This document shows, piece after piece, positions 7,851 to 16,641 of a stretch of 62,881 bases of DNA. The notes beneath the pieces were generated by a model. The model ran no database searches and was not told the origin of the DNA. It was given only the letters and a program-made list of their open reading frames with translations. The translations under genes were made by a program, and so were the position numbers. Numbering within the stretch: position 1 is the first letter of the stretch; the number at the start of each line of letters is the position of its first letter. The stretch is from Staphylococcus equorum (GTDB lineage Bacteria; Bacillota; Bacilli; Staphylococcales; Staphylococcaceae), in contig NZ_JAMBPV010000013.1 of NCBI RefSeq assembly GCF_029531845.1, positions 1-62,881 of the forward strand, given 5' to 3'.

Positions 7851-8794
7851 TAGTTTTGACCACCTTTCTTATCGTCTTCAAAATAGTTGTGTTCTTGCAA
7901 GAAATTTTCAGCTACAACGGCTGGTTCTTGGCCTTCGCCATCTGCTTTATAATTAAGCTTTTGCATTTCTTCTGTTGATATTTTTTTATCTAATTTATTA
8001 ATACTCGGTTTTAATTCTGGATGTTTTTCTAATAAATCGTTAGTTGCTACTGCACTTGCGTCGTATGGTGGGAAAAAGCGTCTATCGTCTTCCAGTACTT
8101 TTAAGTCATACCCCTCAATACGTCCATCCGTTGAATAACCAACTGCGACTTCTAGATTTCCTGAATTTAATGCATCATATACAAGTCCGATTTGCATTGG
8201 GCGAACTGTATTAAAATCAAATCCATATTCTTTCGTAAACCCAGGATAACCATCACCTTCACGATGTAACCACGAACTGTCTACGCCTAGTCTTAACTCA
8301 TCGCTATGTTTTTCCAAATCTGAAACAGTTTCTAAATTATATTTTTCAGCCGTTTCTTTAGTAACCATAAATGCGTATGTGTTCGCAAAACCATATGAAT
8401 CAAAGAATGTTTGATCAAATTTCTTTTGGAATCCATCTTGAGTGGCTGTCATCGCTTTTTCAGGATCTTTTATTGGGTCTTCATTTAATGCTCCTGTTAA
8501 ATCTGTGCCAGTGTATCTTGCCCCAGACATATTCGCATCACCATTCACTAAAGCATTGTGTTGAATGGTACTTGAACCTAAATTGTTAATTAATGATGGT
8601 TTAATCTTACCATCTGTGTCATGTTCTATAATGAGTCTCAGCATATGAGACATAATTTGTGATTCACTCGTTGCAAGTGCTGTAATTTTAACTTCATCAT
8701 CTGAGCTGCTACCACTTAAACCAGGTAAACTACATCCAGATAACACCGTCAGACACAGTACAAGCACGATACTATACTGTTTAAACTTCTTCAT
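7850..8794 (-). CDS. opuCC: Osmolyte-binding lipoprotein OpuCC
   Basis: A 314-residue lipoprotein with lipobox LSGC (Cys21) and an OpuAC/ProX-like binding fold. Readable family segments are LATSESQIMSHMLRLII, SRYTGTDL-like ARYTGTDLTGAL and DYDL-type GRIEGYDLKVLEDDRRFFPPYDA near the C-terminal third. It captures quaternary amines (glycine betaine, carnitine, choline) outside the membrane for OpuCB/OpuCD. It starts at ATG 8794, with GGAGG 7 nt upstream. The neighbouring carnitine catabolic genes make carnitine a likely important ligand here. Confidence 0.88.
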   Translation of the reverse strand: MKKFKQYSIVLVLCLTVLSGCSLPGLSGSSSDDEVKITALATSESQIMSHMLRLIIEHDTDGKIKPSLINNLGSSTIQHNALVNGDANMSGARYTGTDLTGALNEDPIKDPEKAMTATQDGFQKKFDQTFFDSYGFANTYAFMVTKETAEKYNLETVSDLEKHSDELRLGVDSSWLHREGDGYPGFTKEYGFDFNTVRPMQIGLVYDALNSGNLEVAVGYSTDGRIEGYDLKVLEDDRRFFPPYDASAVATNDLLEKHPELKPSINKLDKKISTEEMQKLNYKADGEGQEPAVVAENFLQEHNYFEDDKKGGQN

Positions 8795-8809
8795 AATGTC
8801 CTCCTTTTA

Positions 8810-9445
8810 TTATCTGGATACTTTTAATCCTTTTGGAACAGCCCATTTTTCGACTATTGAAAGTAATACGTCTACAACTAAAGCTAAAATTGTTACAAGT
8901 ATAGCTGCACTTACAATCATCAATGGATCATATAAATTTAACCCGTTAAATACAAAGTCACCTAAACCGCCTGCACCAACATAACTTGCTAGCGTAGCCC
9001 AACTGATTACATATACAGATGATAATCGAATGCCACCTAATATAAGTGGTAAGGCTAATGGTAACTCAATATCTTTCATAAGTTGTAACTTCGTCATTCC
9101 CATACTTGTGCCAGCTTCTTTAATATTATTGTCGATATTTTTGACGCCTAACACAGTATTATTCAATATTGGTAAAAGTACATAGATAAATAATGCTACA
9201 ATTGCAGGTAATTTCCCCACACCAAATATCGGTATCATGATAGCTAATACCGCAAGCGTTGGTATTGTTTGAAGCACACCAGCAATTGTGAGTACGATAT
9301 TTGAAGTTCTCTTCATTTTGGATAAGATAATGCCTAATGGAACAGCAACTACGATAGCGATTAACAATGCGATCATTGAGATATAAAAGTGTTCAGCTGT
9401 TTTTGATATCAGTTGCCCACCATATTGCTCTATGAAAACTTTCAT
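8810..9445 (-). CDS. opuCB: Osmolyte ABC transporter permease OpuCB
   Basis: A 211-residue permease, paralogous to OpuCD. It carries IPLGIILSKMKR-like VPLGIILSKMKR and the EAA-type loop GVKNIDNNIKEAGTSMGMTKLQLMKDIELPLALPLILGG (conserved between OpuCB and OpuCD). About five to six membrane helices. It starts at ATG 9445, which touches the opuCA stop, so the two are translationally coupled. Forms the channel together with OpuCD. Confidence 0.88.
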   Translation of the reverse strand: MKVFIEQYGGQLISKTAEHFYISMIALLIAIVVAVPLGIILSKMKRTSNIVLTIAGVLQTIPTLAVLAIMIPIFGVGKLPAIVALFIYVLLPILNNTVLGVKNIDNNIKEAGTSMGMTKLQLMKDIELPLALPLILGGIRLSSVYVISWATLASYVGAGGLGDFVFNGLNLYDPLMIVSAAILVTILALVVDVLLSIVEKWAVPKGLKVSR

Positions 9446-10629
9446 TATTTATCAGCTCCTACATTTTCGGGCTCGACTATTGCATTTTGATTCGCATTGT
9501 CATCTTCGTCTATTTCGCCCCAAATACTGTCATAAACAATATCCACTAGGTTTGCTCTCGTAACTAATCCAATTAATGTTTCACCATCTTTATCCACTAC
9601 CGGAACGTTTCTTACATTTCGTTTTAATATTGTACGTACTGAATCTTGCAATTTACTGTCTATTCTTACTCTATAAATATCTCGTTGCATCGTATCGATA
9701 AGTTCTTTGTTTGCGCGTAATCCTTGGTTAATATCTTCAATATCTAAGTAACCTAATAATCTACTGTTATTACCTACAACAAAAATAGTATCTACACGAC
9801 GCTCTCTCATGACTTTAACTACTTCATTCAATGAACTATCTGCGTGTACAGTTACAGGTTTAATCATTGCATCTTTAACTGTACGCATGTTTGGACGATC
9901 TTGAATTAATCTATTTTGACCAATAAAATCACGTACGAAATCGTTTGCAGGATGACGTAGGATATTGTCTGGCGTATCAAATTGTATAACTTGTCCTTCA
10001 GACATAATACATATTTTGTCTGCTAGCTTAATCGCTTCATCCATATCATGTGTAACAAAAACAAATGTTTTACCTAATTTTTGTTGTAATTCTTTTACTA
10101 AATCTTGTAATGTATCTCTCGTAATCGGATCTAATGCACCAAATGGTTCGTCCATTAATATGACATCTTGTTCAGCAGCTAATGCACGCACTACCCCAAT
10201 ACGCTGTTGTTGTCCCCCAGATAATTGAGATGGATATCTATCTAAAAACTCTTCCGGTAGGTCTACGAGTTTAATTAATTCTTTCGCTTTACGTTCTTTC
10301 TTTTCTTGGGACCATTTTAATAATTTCGGCACTAAAACGATATTTTCTCTAATTGTCATATGAGGCATGAGTCCTATTTGTTGAATTACATAACCAATTT
10401 TTCTACGTAATTCTACTGGATTCATTTTGCGGACATCACCACCATTGATAGTTATTTGTCCCTCAGTAGCTTCTATCATTCTGTTAATCATTCTTAAAGC
10501 AGTTGTTTTACCACTACCACTTGTTCCTATAAACGCAATAAATTCACCAGTTTCAACATCTAATGATATATTATCTACAGCTTTCTTCCCACCACCGTAG
10601 ACTTTTGATAAGTTTTTAATACTTAACAT
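9445..10629 (-). CDS. opuCA: Osmolyte ABC transporter ATPase with CBS domains, OpuCA
   Basis: A 394-residue ATPase. The N-terminal domain has Walker A GTSGSGKT (about 34-41), Q-loop QQIGLMPH, signature LSGGQQQR, Walker B VILMDEP and THDMDEA. The C-terminal third holds a tandem CBS pair (about residues 255-370; MIKPVTVHADSSLNEVVKVM and RNVRNVPVVDKDGETLIGLV). In OpuA-type transporters, CBS domains sense ionic strength or bind cyclic di-AMP to switch uptake off. The tail is acidic (WGEIDEDDNANQN). First gene of opuCABCD, preceded by its own promoter. Confidence 0.92.
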   Translation of the reverse strand: MLSIKNLSKVYGGGKKAVDNISLDVETGEFIAFIGTSGSGKTTALRMINRMIEATEGQITINGGDVRKMNPVELRRKIGYVIQQIGLMPHMTIRENIVLVPKLLKWSQEKKERKAKELIKLVDLPEEFLDRYPSQLSGGQQQRIGVVRALAAEQDVILMDEPFGALDPITRDTLQDLVKELQQKLGKTFVFVTHDMDEAIKLADKICIMSEGQVIQFDTPDNILRHPANDFVRDFIGQNRLIQDRPNMRTVKDAMIKPVTVHADSSLNEVVKVMRERRVDTIFVVGNNSRLLGYLDIEDINQGLRANKELIDTMQRDIYRVRIDSKLQDSVRTILKRNVRNVPVVDKDGETLIGLVTRANLVDIVYDSIWGEIDEDDNANQNAIVEPENVGADK

Positions 10630-10700
10630 GGTTCAATTCCTTTCTATGTACATATTTAAATTAAAAATATTTCATAATAAATTTAGGACTACTTGTGAAT

Positions 10701-10728
10701 GTTATACAAATTCTAAAATAAGTAACAA
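10701..10728 (-). promoter_or_regulatory. Candidate promoter of opuCABCD
   Basis: On the minus strand, TTGTTA (10723-10728) and TATAAC (10701-10706) are separated by 16 nt, 72 nt upstream of the opuCA start. The rest of the 302 bp gap (10630-10931) shows only an imperfect hairpin, TGTTTATT/AATAAACA (10871-10895), which lacks a clear T-run. Confidence 0.45.
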
Positions 10729-10931
10729 CATAGCTACAAATAGCCCTAATTTATTCGTTATGGTTGTTAAAAAACAAATCAATTATACAATAAATTAAAA
10801 TTTGATTTTGTTACCCTATATAATAAGATACCTTAATTAATAAAAATAAACAATTTATACTCATGAATTTTGTTTATTAAAACATTCAATAAACATAGAT
10901 GATCAATCGTTTCAAATTCATTTCAATTATA

Positions 10932-11405
10932 TTATTTATGCTTAATACCAATCAGATGTCCAAGCTCTTTGGGCTTATTTTTAACATTAATTATAGCAGC
11001 ATAATCTTCAACTGATTTTTTTATCATTTCTGGAAATGCTTCAGGCTTATCTATGGTTGTATTCATACCCATGAGCATCACTTCATAAGTTGCACAACGA
11101 GATTGATGTGCATCTGTTAACGTCATAAACACATGTAAACGTTTCGCATCATAATCATATAACTCAACGTTAACCGAGATTAATTCATCTACTTTAATTT
11201 CTTTTAAATACATCACATGATTTTCTAAAGTAAATACTGTGTATTGGCTTTGTGCTATCGTTTCCTTATCTAATCCTAGATAGGCAAGCCAAGCATCTGT
11301 CGCATCACTAAAAACACGATTATACTCGGCATCATTCATATGGCCATTGTGGTCTACCCAAATATCTTTCACTTTAGTCGTATATTCAAATTGTGAACGT
11401 ATCAT
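10932..11405 (-). CDS. Hotdog-fold thioesterase, probable betainyl-CoA thioesterase
   Basis: A 157-residue hotdog thioesterase of the 4-hydroxybenzoyl-CoA thioesterase group: the motif WVDHNGHMNDAEYNRVFSDA near the N-terminus contains the usual D-x-x-G-H-M-N. It is the last gene of the carnitine set. The gap to the carnitine dehydrogenase gene is a single base. In Pseudomonas the equivalent protein (CdhB) hydrolyses betainyl-CoA to glycine betaine and CoA, which would complete the conversion here. The substrate assignment rests on gene context; the fold assignment is from sequence. Confidence 0.72.
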   Translation of the reverse strand: MIRSQFEYTTKVKDIWVDHNGHMNDAEYNRVFSDATDAWLAYLGLDKETIAQSQYTVFTLENHVMYLKEIKVDELISVNVELYDYDAKRLHVFMTLTDAHQSRCATYEVMLMGMNTTIDKPEAFPEMIKKSVEDYAAIINVKNKPKELGHLIGIKHK

Positions 11406-11406
11406 A

Positions 11407-12372
11407 TTAATACACCGATGGACTTGTAGATTTTTTCATTGATGGTGTATCTTCTGGCCAATATTCTTCTGCTAATTTTTTAACTTTTATTAAGAATTCG
11501 TTGCGCTTTTGATCAAGCTCTGACATCGTTTGGCCTTGTGATGATGCTTCACATCCATTAACAACTTCATCATATAAGTCTTTCGTTAATTCTGGCGCAA
11601 CTAATTTAGTCCATGGCTTTTTCAAAGCTGGGCCAAATTGTTTTAACATGTGGCGCATACCGCCTTCCCCGCCTGCCAAATGGAAAGTCATGAATGGTCC
11701 GTATTGTGCGTAACGTAAGCCGGCAGCATGCGTGAATGCTTTATCTACTTCTTCTGTAGTAGCTATGCCATCATTTACGATATGCAATGCTTCTCTCCAA
11801 AGTGCTTCCATTAATCTATCGGCAATATGACCTTCTATTTCATGTCTCACATGCAGTACGTCCATACCAATACTTTCATAAGCTTGTTCAGCTTTTACTG
11901 TCGTTTCTTCTGCAGTTAGTTGTCCTGGAACAATTTCTACAAGCGGTAAAATATATACCGGATGGAATGGGTGCGCAACAACTAAACGCTCTGGATGTTG
12001 CAAGTTTTGTTGTAACTCGGAAGGTTTAATACCTGAAGTACTTGAGCCTATTGTTGCATCAGGTCGTGCATAAAAGTCTATTTCAGTAAGCACTTGTTCT
12101 TTTAATGATTCAATTTCAGGCACATTTTCTTGTATATGATCCGCTGTTTTAACTGCTTCTTCTAAATAAGGCGTGAATGTAAGGTTTTCTAATGAAGCAC
12201 CTTCTGCTAAGCCAAGTTCTTCGGCATATGGCCAATTTTGTTTTACTTGTTTCAACATTCTTTCATATGCACCTTCACTTGGATCAGTAGCGATTACTTC
12301 GTGTCCATGTGCTAACATTCTTGTGATCCATCCACTACCAATAACACCTGTTCCTACGACTGCGAATTTCAT
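11407..12372 (-). CDS. lcdH: L-carnitine dehydrogenase (3-hydroxyacyl-CoA dehydrogenase family)
   Basis: A 321-residue NAD-dependent dehydrogenase. The N-terminal Rossmann motif is VVGTGVIGSGW (about 4-14); the 3-hydroxyacyl-CoA dehydrogenase family signature appears in VVAHPFHPVYILPLVEIVPG, and the C-terminal helical domain has HIADRLMEALWREALHIVNDG. L-carnitine dehydrogenases are short members of this family that oxidise the 3-hydroxyl to give 3-dehydrocarnitine. Its start overlaps the stop of the cleavage enzyme gene by 4 nt, so the two are coupled. The pairing with a BKACE enzyme and a thioesterase makes carnitine much more likely than 3-hydroxybutyryl-CoA as substrate. Confidence 0.8.
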   Translation of the reverse strand: MKFAVVGTGVIGSGWITRMLAHGHEVIATDPSEGAYERMLKQVKQNWPYAEELGLAEGASLENLTFTPYLEEAVKTADHIQENVPEIESLKEQVLTEIDFYARPDATIGSSTSGIKPSELQQNLQHPERLVVAHPFHPVYILPLVEIVPGQLTAEETTVKAEQAYESIGMDVLHVRHEIEGHIADRLMEALWREALHIVNDGIATTEEVDKAFTHAAGLRYAQYGPFMTFHLAGGEGGMRHMLKQFGPALKKPWTKLVAPELTKDLYDEVVNGCEASSQGQTMSELDQKRNEFLIKVKKLAEEYWPEDTPSMKKSTSPSVY

Positions 12373-13259
12373 TTTGCGCCTCCTTGTGGATTTCTAAGTT
12401 GATATTTTTCACGCGCTTCAGCCGGCGTCATTGGTTCTATATCTAAACCTTTTAATATTTCTATAGCTTTTTCAACGAGTTGTTCATTAGTTGCTTTGAC
12501 ACCTTTTGCCAAATATAGATTATCTTCTAAGCCAACACGTACGTTACCTCCACGTTGAGCTGCTTCTTCTACTGTTGGAAATTGCATTCTACCAATACCA
12601 AATGCTGACCAATGTGCATTTTCAGGTATACGTGTCTTAAAATATTCTATCGTTTCCGCGTCGTTTTCTGCTCCCCACGGAATACCAAGACAGAATTGAA
12701 ACATTGGCTCTCCTTCAATTAAACCTTCATTTATAAGTTGTTTAGCAAATGAAATGTGACCACTATCAAAACACTCTAACTCAGGTTTAACACCAGCATC
12801 TTTAACAAGTTGTGCTTGTTCTCTTAACCAACCTGCTGGACTTAAGTAAAGCGTATCACCCATATTGACGCTTCCACAATCTAAGGTGCACATTTCTGGT
12901 AATAATGCGCCTACGGGTTCATGTCTTTCTTTTGGCGTTTGCATGTCAGTTCCTTCTGCACCAGTATATGGATCTTCTAAATTCGGAATGAAGTCTCCTC
13001 CGCCACCAGAAGTAATATTTATAACAATATCTTCGTCTGCTTCTCTAATTAATTTCACTGCTTCTTTAAAAAATTCAACGTTATGACTTATGCCACCAGT
13101 TTCTGGGTCTCTAGCATGTATATGTGCCACAGTCGCTCCTGCTCTTGCACATTTTATGGCTGAATCAGCAATCTCTTGAGGTGTTACAGGAACACTTTTA
13201 TTTTTTTCTGTAGTATCTCCAGCACCTGTTATAGCTGCTGTTAGCATAACTTTCTTCAT
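12369..13259 (-). CDS. BKACE (DUF849) enzyme, probable dehydrocarnitine cleavage enzyme
   Basis: A 296-residue TIM-barrel enzyme of the beta-keto acid cleavage family. The zinc-site signature HIHARDPETGG supplies His47 and His49, and Glu245 in RVGLEDNLYL is the expected third ligand. NITSGGGGDF (81-90) and LDCGSVNMG (126-134) are further family blocks. These enzymes react a beta-keto acid with acetyl-CoA to give acetoacetate and a new acyl-CoA. With dehydrocarnitine the product is betainyl-CoA (the CdhC reaction). First gene of the three-gene set; ATG at 13259 with GGAGG 9 nt upstream. Database names such as 3-keto-5-aminohexanoate cleavage enzyme would be misleading here. Confidence 0.8.
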   Translation of the reverse strand: MKKVMLTAAITGAGDTTEKNKSVPVTPQEIADSAIKCARAGATVAHIHARDPETGGISHNVEFFKEAVKLIREADEDIVINITSGGGGDFIPNLEDPYTGAEGTDMQTPKERHEPVGALLPEMCTLDCGSVNMGDTLYLSPAGWLREQAQLVKDAGVKPELECFDSGHISFAKQLINEGLIEGEPMFQFCLGIPWGAENDAETIEYFKTRIPENAHWSAFGIGRMQFPTVEEAAQRGGNVRVGLEDNLYLAKGVKATNEQLVEKAIEILKGLDIEPMTPAEAREKYQLRNPQGGAK

Positions 13260-13302
13260 TAATATAAACCTCCAACAGAGTTTTTTAATACATCGATTAG
13301 TG

Positions 13303-13320
13303 TACCAACCAGACGGTTTA
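13303..13320. promoter_or_regulatory. Candidate TetR operator ahead of the carnitine genes
   Basis: The partly palindromic AACCAGACGGTT (13307-13318) has matching ends AACC/GGTT, inside TACCAACCAGACGGTTTA. It sits about 45 nt upstream of the cleavage enzyme start, between that gene and the regulator's terminator. Binding of the adjacent TetR protein is inferred. Confidence 0.4.
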
Positions 13321-13344
13321 CTTTCAACCTTATAAAATATAAAA

Positions 13345-13383
13345 AAAGGGATTAATCAATTTTGAATCATTGACTATCCCTTT
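13345..13383 (-). terminator. Terminator of the tetR-family gene
   Basis: AAAGGGAT (13345-13352) pairs with ATCCCTTT (13376-13383); on the minus strand the hairpin is followed by a run of T (A-run at 13341-13347 on the plus strand). It separates the regulator transcript from the carnitine operon. Confidence 0.7.
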
Positions 13384-13452
13384 ACTATCAGCGTTTTTTA
13401 TGAAATTTTCATTAAATTATTTTTTTATAATTTCTATTCTTATCGACGCATT

Positions 13453-14001
13453 TTAATCGATTTTTTCATTTTTTGTATAAGCTGTTAACCTTTCTAAAAC
13501 CTCAGCTCGCATCGAATCATCAATTGCGGCTAAACCAAATATTTCAGACAACCATAGCCCATCAACTGCTAATCTGATAATTGTTGCATCAACTTTGTCT
13601 AAGCCATCATTTTCAATATTGGATTGCCATTCTTTATATGTGTCTTGTAAAGGTAATAATAAATTACTATTTATACCTTGTGCCGCTAACATTCCTGAAG
13701 TGATAGATGCATTTTCTGAACTATATTCGCGTGTGGCACCTATAAATGCCCGTATCCACTTACCTTGTTGTTGCTCATCAGCTTGCACATGTTTATCAAC
13801 GTTAATTCGATATATTTCGTCTGCATGATCGACAAGACCTTGAATTAATGCGAATTTGTTTTTGAAATGATACAATAAGCCACCTTTACTTACGCCTGCC
13901 TTCTTAGCAACAGCATCTAAAGTTAAATATTCACTACCTTGTTCATTAACGATAGAAGCTGCTGCTTCTAGTAATTGTATCCGTTTAGAAACTCTTGGCA
14001 T
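13453..14001 (-). CDS. TetR/AcrR family transcriptional regulator
   Basis: A 182-residue regulator. The N-terminal helix-turn-helix is clear: RIQLLEAAASIVNEQG, then LTLDAVAKKAGVSKGGLLYHFKNKFALIQGL (about residues 23-53). The C-terminal ligand domain (about 70-182) resembles the TetR_C group that includes AcrR-like sensors (WIRAFIGATREY, LAVDGLWLSEIFGL). It lies directly upstream of, and in the same direction as, the carnitine genes, with a terminator between, so it probably controls them from a separate transcript. Its own upstream region has ACGAG-N7-CTCGT (14030-14046), which may be an autoregulatory site. The inducer is unknown; carnitine or a CoA ester from the pathway is a guess. Confidence 0.82.
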   Translation of the reverse strand: MPRVSKRIQLLEAAASIVNEQGSEYLTLDAVAKKAGVSKGGLLYHFKNKFALIQGLVDHADEIYRINVDKHVQADEQQQGKWIRAFIGATREYSSENASITSGMLAAQGINSNLLLPLQDTYKEWQSNIENDGLDKVDATIIRLAVDGLWLSEIFGLAAIDDSMRAEVLERLTAYTKNEKID

Positions 14002-14289
14002 TAATACACCTTCTCTCTAAAAGTACTATACGAGTTGATGTCTCGTAACACTTTTTATATTCGAGCAAACTATAAACGATAATTGTTAAAGTTGCAACTG
14101 TATCATTTTATTATTAATTAAAATAATGACCATTAAACAATCAATATGACCTAAGTACACATTTTATTTTATTTGTGATAAATATGATTACACCTTAAAA
14201 AACTTCTCTATCTTTTTCACATGTGCTTAAATTATGTTGCTATTTTTTTAGACTTAATTCGTTATTTTAATATCAACTTCGAGCCTATA

Positions 14290-14889
14290 TTATTTATCAT
14301 CTATACCCTTACCTTCTAAAATATGATCCACATATTTTTCAACACGTTTTTCACGTGTTGTCGCTCTTTTAGCCTGTCCTATATGGAACATGTACTGCCT
14401 CTGTCTACCTGGTGTTAAGTTATAAAATGCTTCTTCAAGTTCAGGGCTATCATTTAATTTTATTTGTAGTTCTTTAGGCATTGCGTAATCTTCTGTTTTT
14501 TTCATTGGCACTTGCTTGCCTGATTTTTCAATTCTTATTGCTTCTTCTACATACCATTTAATTTCATCTCTTCGTTTTTCAATTTCTTCTAAACTTTCAA
14601 AGCGCAATTGTCTTGCAGCTTGGACATTTTTCGTTTGTTGAATAAGTGATTGATATGGATCATCCATGATAACGCCTTTTTCAAAAAGCAAAGCGCAATA
14701 ATTTTTAAAGTCTTGAATAATCACAACATTTTTATTATCTAGCGTGTAACAAGGGTGCATCCATTTATAATCTTCTACTAATTCAGTTTCTCGAATAATC
14801 GATCTCATCGTCTTAAATTCATCTTGCCACTGCTTCAGTCTATCGATAAATGCATCTACTTTGATATGGTTTCCTTGTTCATTAGCCAT
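14290..14889 (-). CDS. YdeI/DUF1801 family protein
   Basis: A 199-residue soluble protein. The first half has the DUF1801 pattern (LRSIIRETEL, EDYKWMHPCYTLDNKNVVIIQDFKNYCALLFEKG), and the C-terminal part has the YdeI-type tail (PGRQRQYMFHIGQAKRATTREKRVEKYVDHILEGKG). The biochemical role of the family is not established; structures resemble frataxin-like or cargo-binding folds, but no function should be inferred from that. Single gene between two unrelated transcription units; ATG at 14889 with GAGGTG upstream. Confidence 0.75.
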   Translation of the reverse strand: MANEQGNHIKVDAFIDRLKQWQDEFKTMRSIIRETELVEDYKWMHPCYTLDNKNVVIIQDFKNYCALLFEKGVIMDDPYQSLIQQTKNVQAARQLRFESLEEIEKRRDEIKWYVEEAIRIEKSGKQVPMKKTEDYAMPKELQIKLNDSPELEEAFYNLTPGRQRQYMFHIGQAKRATTREKRVEKYVDHILEGKGIDDK

Positions 14890-15075
14890 AAAAATCGCAC
14901 CTCTTTATAATTATTTTATTTATCTTTATTCTACTATGAATTGATTAATTTTATCTATATTTAATCATTTTAACATTTACACCAAGTTTTCCGATTGATA
15001 TACTAGGAATTAAATATTTAATTATGTTCTGTTTGTATTATTTAGATCATTACATAGTATAGAGAGGTGATTTGA

Positions 15076-16440
15076 ATGCAACAAGCAACAAATTTAAAAA
15101 AAGTACTAGGTTTAACTGACGTCTTGGGTATTGCTATCGGTCAAATAATAGGTGCTGGTGTCATGTCACTGACTGGAATTGGTATACAGATGACTGGTAG
15201 TGGCATAACCCCAGCATTTATTTTATCTGCCATCATTACCTTACTTACGATGTTCCCTATCGCAATATTAGGTTCGACATTACCTACTACTGGCGGAATG
15301 TATCAATATACTAGCCGCTTATTGTCTCCAAAGACTGGCATTTTTTGGTTGCTGTTATTTATCTTTTTACAGATCACGTTGTCGTTATATGCGTTGTCAT
15401 TTGCACAATATTTAGAAGGTCTTTTTCCTGGGGTCCCCGTTAGAACTGTCGCTTTCTCATTATTAACTATTTTATTTATCGTAAATGTCGTTGGTATTAA
15501 ATCTGCCTCTATTATTGGAAATATAATGGTGATCACTTTAATAGTTGCTTTGTCTTGTTTTATCATATTTGGTATTCCACATGTTAACCTTGGTGTATTT
15601 AATACGAAATCTATGCTGCCAGATGGTTTTACAGGATTCTTTACTGCTGTCGGTCTTGTTTCTTTTGCGACTGGAGGCGCTCAAGTAGTTGCTGAACTTG
15701 GTGGAGAAATGAAAAATCCTAAAAGGGATATCCCAATTGTTATTATTGTTGCTACTATATTTGTCGGATTATTATATGCATTTATTGCCTCAATTGCTGT
15801 AGGTGTATTACCTATTCCAGAGGTAGCAGGTAGACCATTAACGAGTGTCGCAAAAGAAGTGTTACCAACCCCGGCATTTATCTTCTTCATGGTTGGTGGC
15901 GCAATGTTTGCTTTAGCAACAACACTTAATTCGACTTTTACTTGGGTAACGAAAAGTTTATTAGTGGCAATTAATGATGGTTATCTCCCTAAATATTTAG
16001 GCAGAGTAAACAAACGTTTTGGTACACCACATTGGCTATTACTCATTTTTTATATTATTGGTGCTCTACCTATTATTACCGGCATGTCTTTAAATGTAGT
16101 AGCACAATTAGGTACAGGTATCTCATTAATTGTATTTGCTTTTCCTGCTTTAGCTGCAACACAATTACCCAAAAAATACCCAGAGGCCTATAGCCAATCA
16201 CCATTTAAGGTTCCTTATCCAATACTAGTCATCATCGCAATTGTTGCAATTATCATATTATTATATCAATCTTATTTATTAATTTCCGATTTGAAAGTAG
16301 GTTATATAATAGGTATTTTAATATATATTCTACTTTCAGCTTTGATTGCGCATTTTTCAAATAGAAAAGCCAATTTAAATATTAGTGAAATACGATTAAA
16401 TTCTAAAGAAATTTCCGAAACAACAAATCAACTTTTCTAA
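15076..16440 (+). CDS. APC-family amino acid permease
   Basis: A 454-residue, 12-helix transporter of the amino acid-polyamine-organocation superfamily. The first helix carries LGIAIGQIIGAGVMSLTGIG, the conserved unwound GxG region that binds the substrate amine, and FATGGAQVVAELGGEMKNPKRDIP is the typical helix 6 to loop motif. It would import (or exchange) an amino acid or amine with a cation or product. The substrate cannot be told from sequence. Start ATG 15076 follows GAGAGGTG. Monocistronic, with a strong terminator after it. Confidence 0.82.
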   Translation: MQQATNLKKVLGLTDVLGIAIGQIIGAGVMSLTGIGIQMTGSGITPAFILSAIITLLTMFPIAILGSTLPTTGGMYQYTSRLLSPKTGIFWLLLFIFLQITLSLYALSFAQYLEGLFPGVPVRTVAFSLLTILFIVNVVGIKSASIIGNIMVITLIVALSCFIIFGIPHVNLGVFNTKSMLPDGFTGFFTAVGLVSFATGGAQVVAELGGEMKNPKRDIPIVIIVATIFVGLLYAFIASIAVGVLPIPEVAGRPLTSVAKEVLPTPAFIFFMVGGAMFALATTLNSTFTWVTKSLLVAINDGYLPKYLGRVNKRFGTPHWLLLIFYIIGALPIITGMSLNVVAQLGTGISLIVFAFPALAATQLPKKYPEAYSQSPFKVPYPILVIIAIVAIIILLYQSYLLISDLKVGYIIGILIYILLSALIAHFSNRKANLNISEIRLNSKEISETTNQLF

Positions 16441-16461
16441 TAATTATATAACTTAATAAAA

Positions 16462-16510
16462 AAGAGGAAGGACGCATATCAATTAAAAATTGATATGTGT
16501 CCTTCCTCTT
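16462..16510 (+). terminator. Long terminator hairpin after the amino acid permease gene
   Basis: A 23-base near-perfect stem: 16462-16484 pairs with 16488-16510 (AAGAGGAAGGAC... with ...GTCCTTCCTCTT). A T-run follows on the plus strand, and the A-run on the left lets it serve the opposite strand too (MFS gene ending at 16642). Confidence 0.85.
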
Positions 16511-16641
16511 TACTGTTGGTCTACTGAGAATCATCTGATTTCTTCTTAAAAAGTAGATCTGAATCTACTTATAAGTAAAACTTATTTATTAATAATTTTT
16601 GTATGTCACTCAATTATTTTTGATACTCTGAATTAATTGTT

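Noticed and set aside
10871..10895. Hairpin TGTTTATT/AATAAACA as a terminator of the thioesterase gene
   Set aside because: Very AT-rich and without a T-run on the minus strand; kept only as a remark in the opuC promoter entry.
12369..13259. Annotation as a lysine-fermentation 3-keto-5-aminohexanoate cleavage enzyme
   Set aside because: The other lysine fermentation genes are absent, while carnitine dehydrogenase and a thioesterase are in the same operon.
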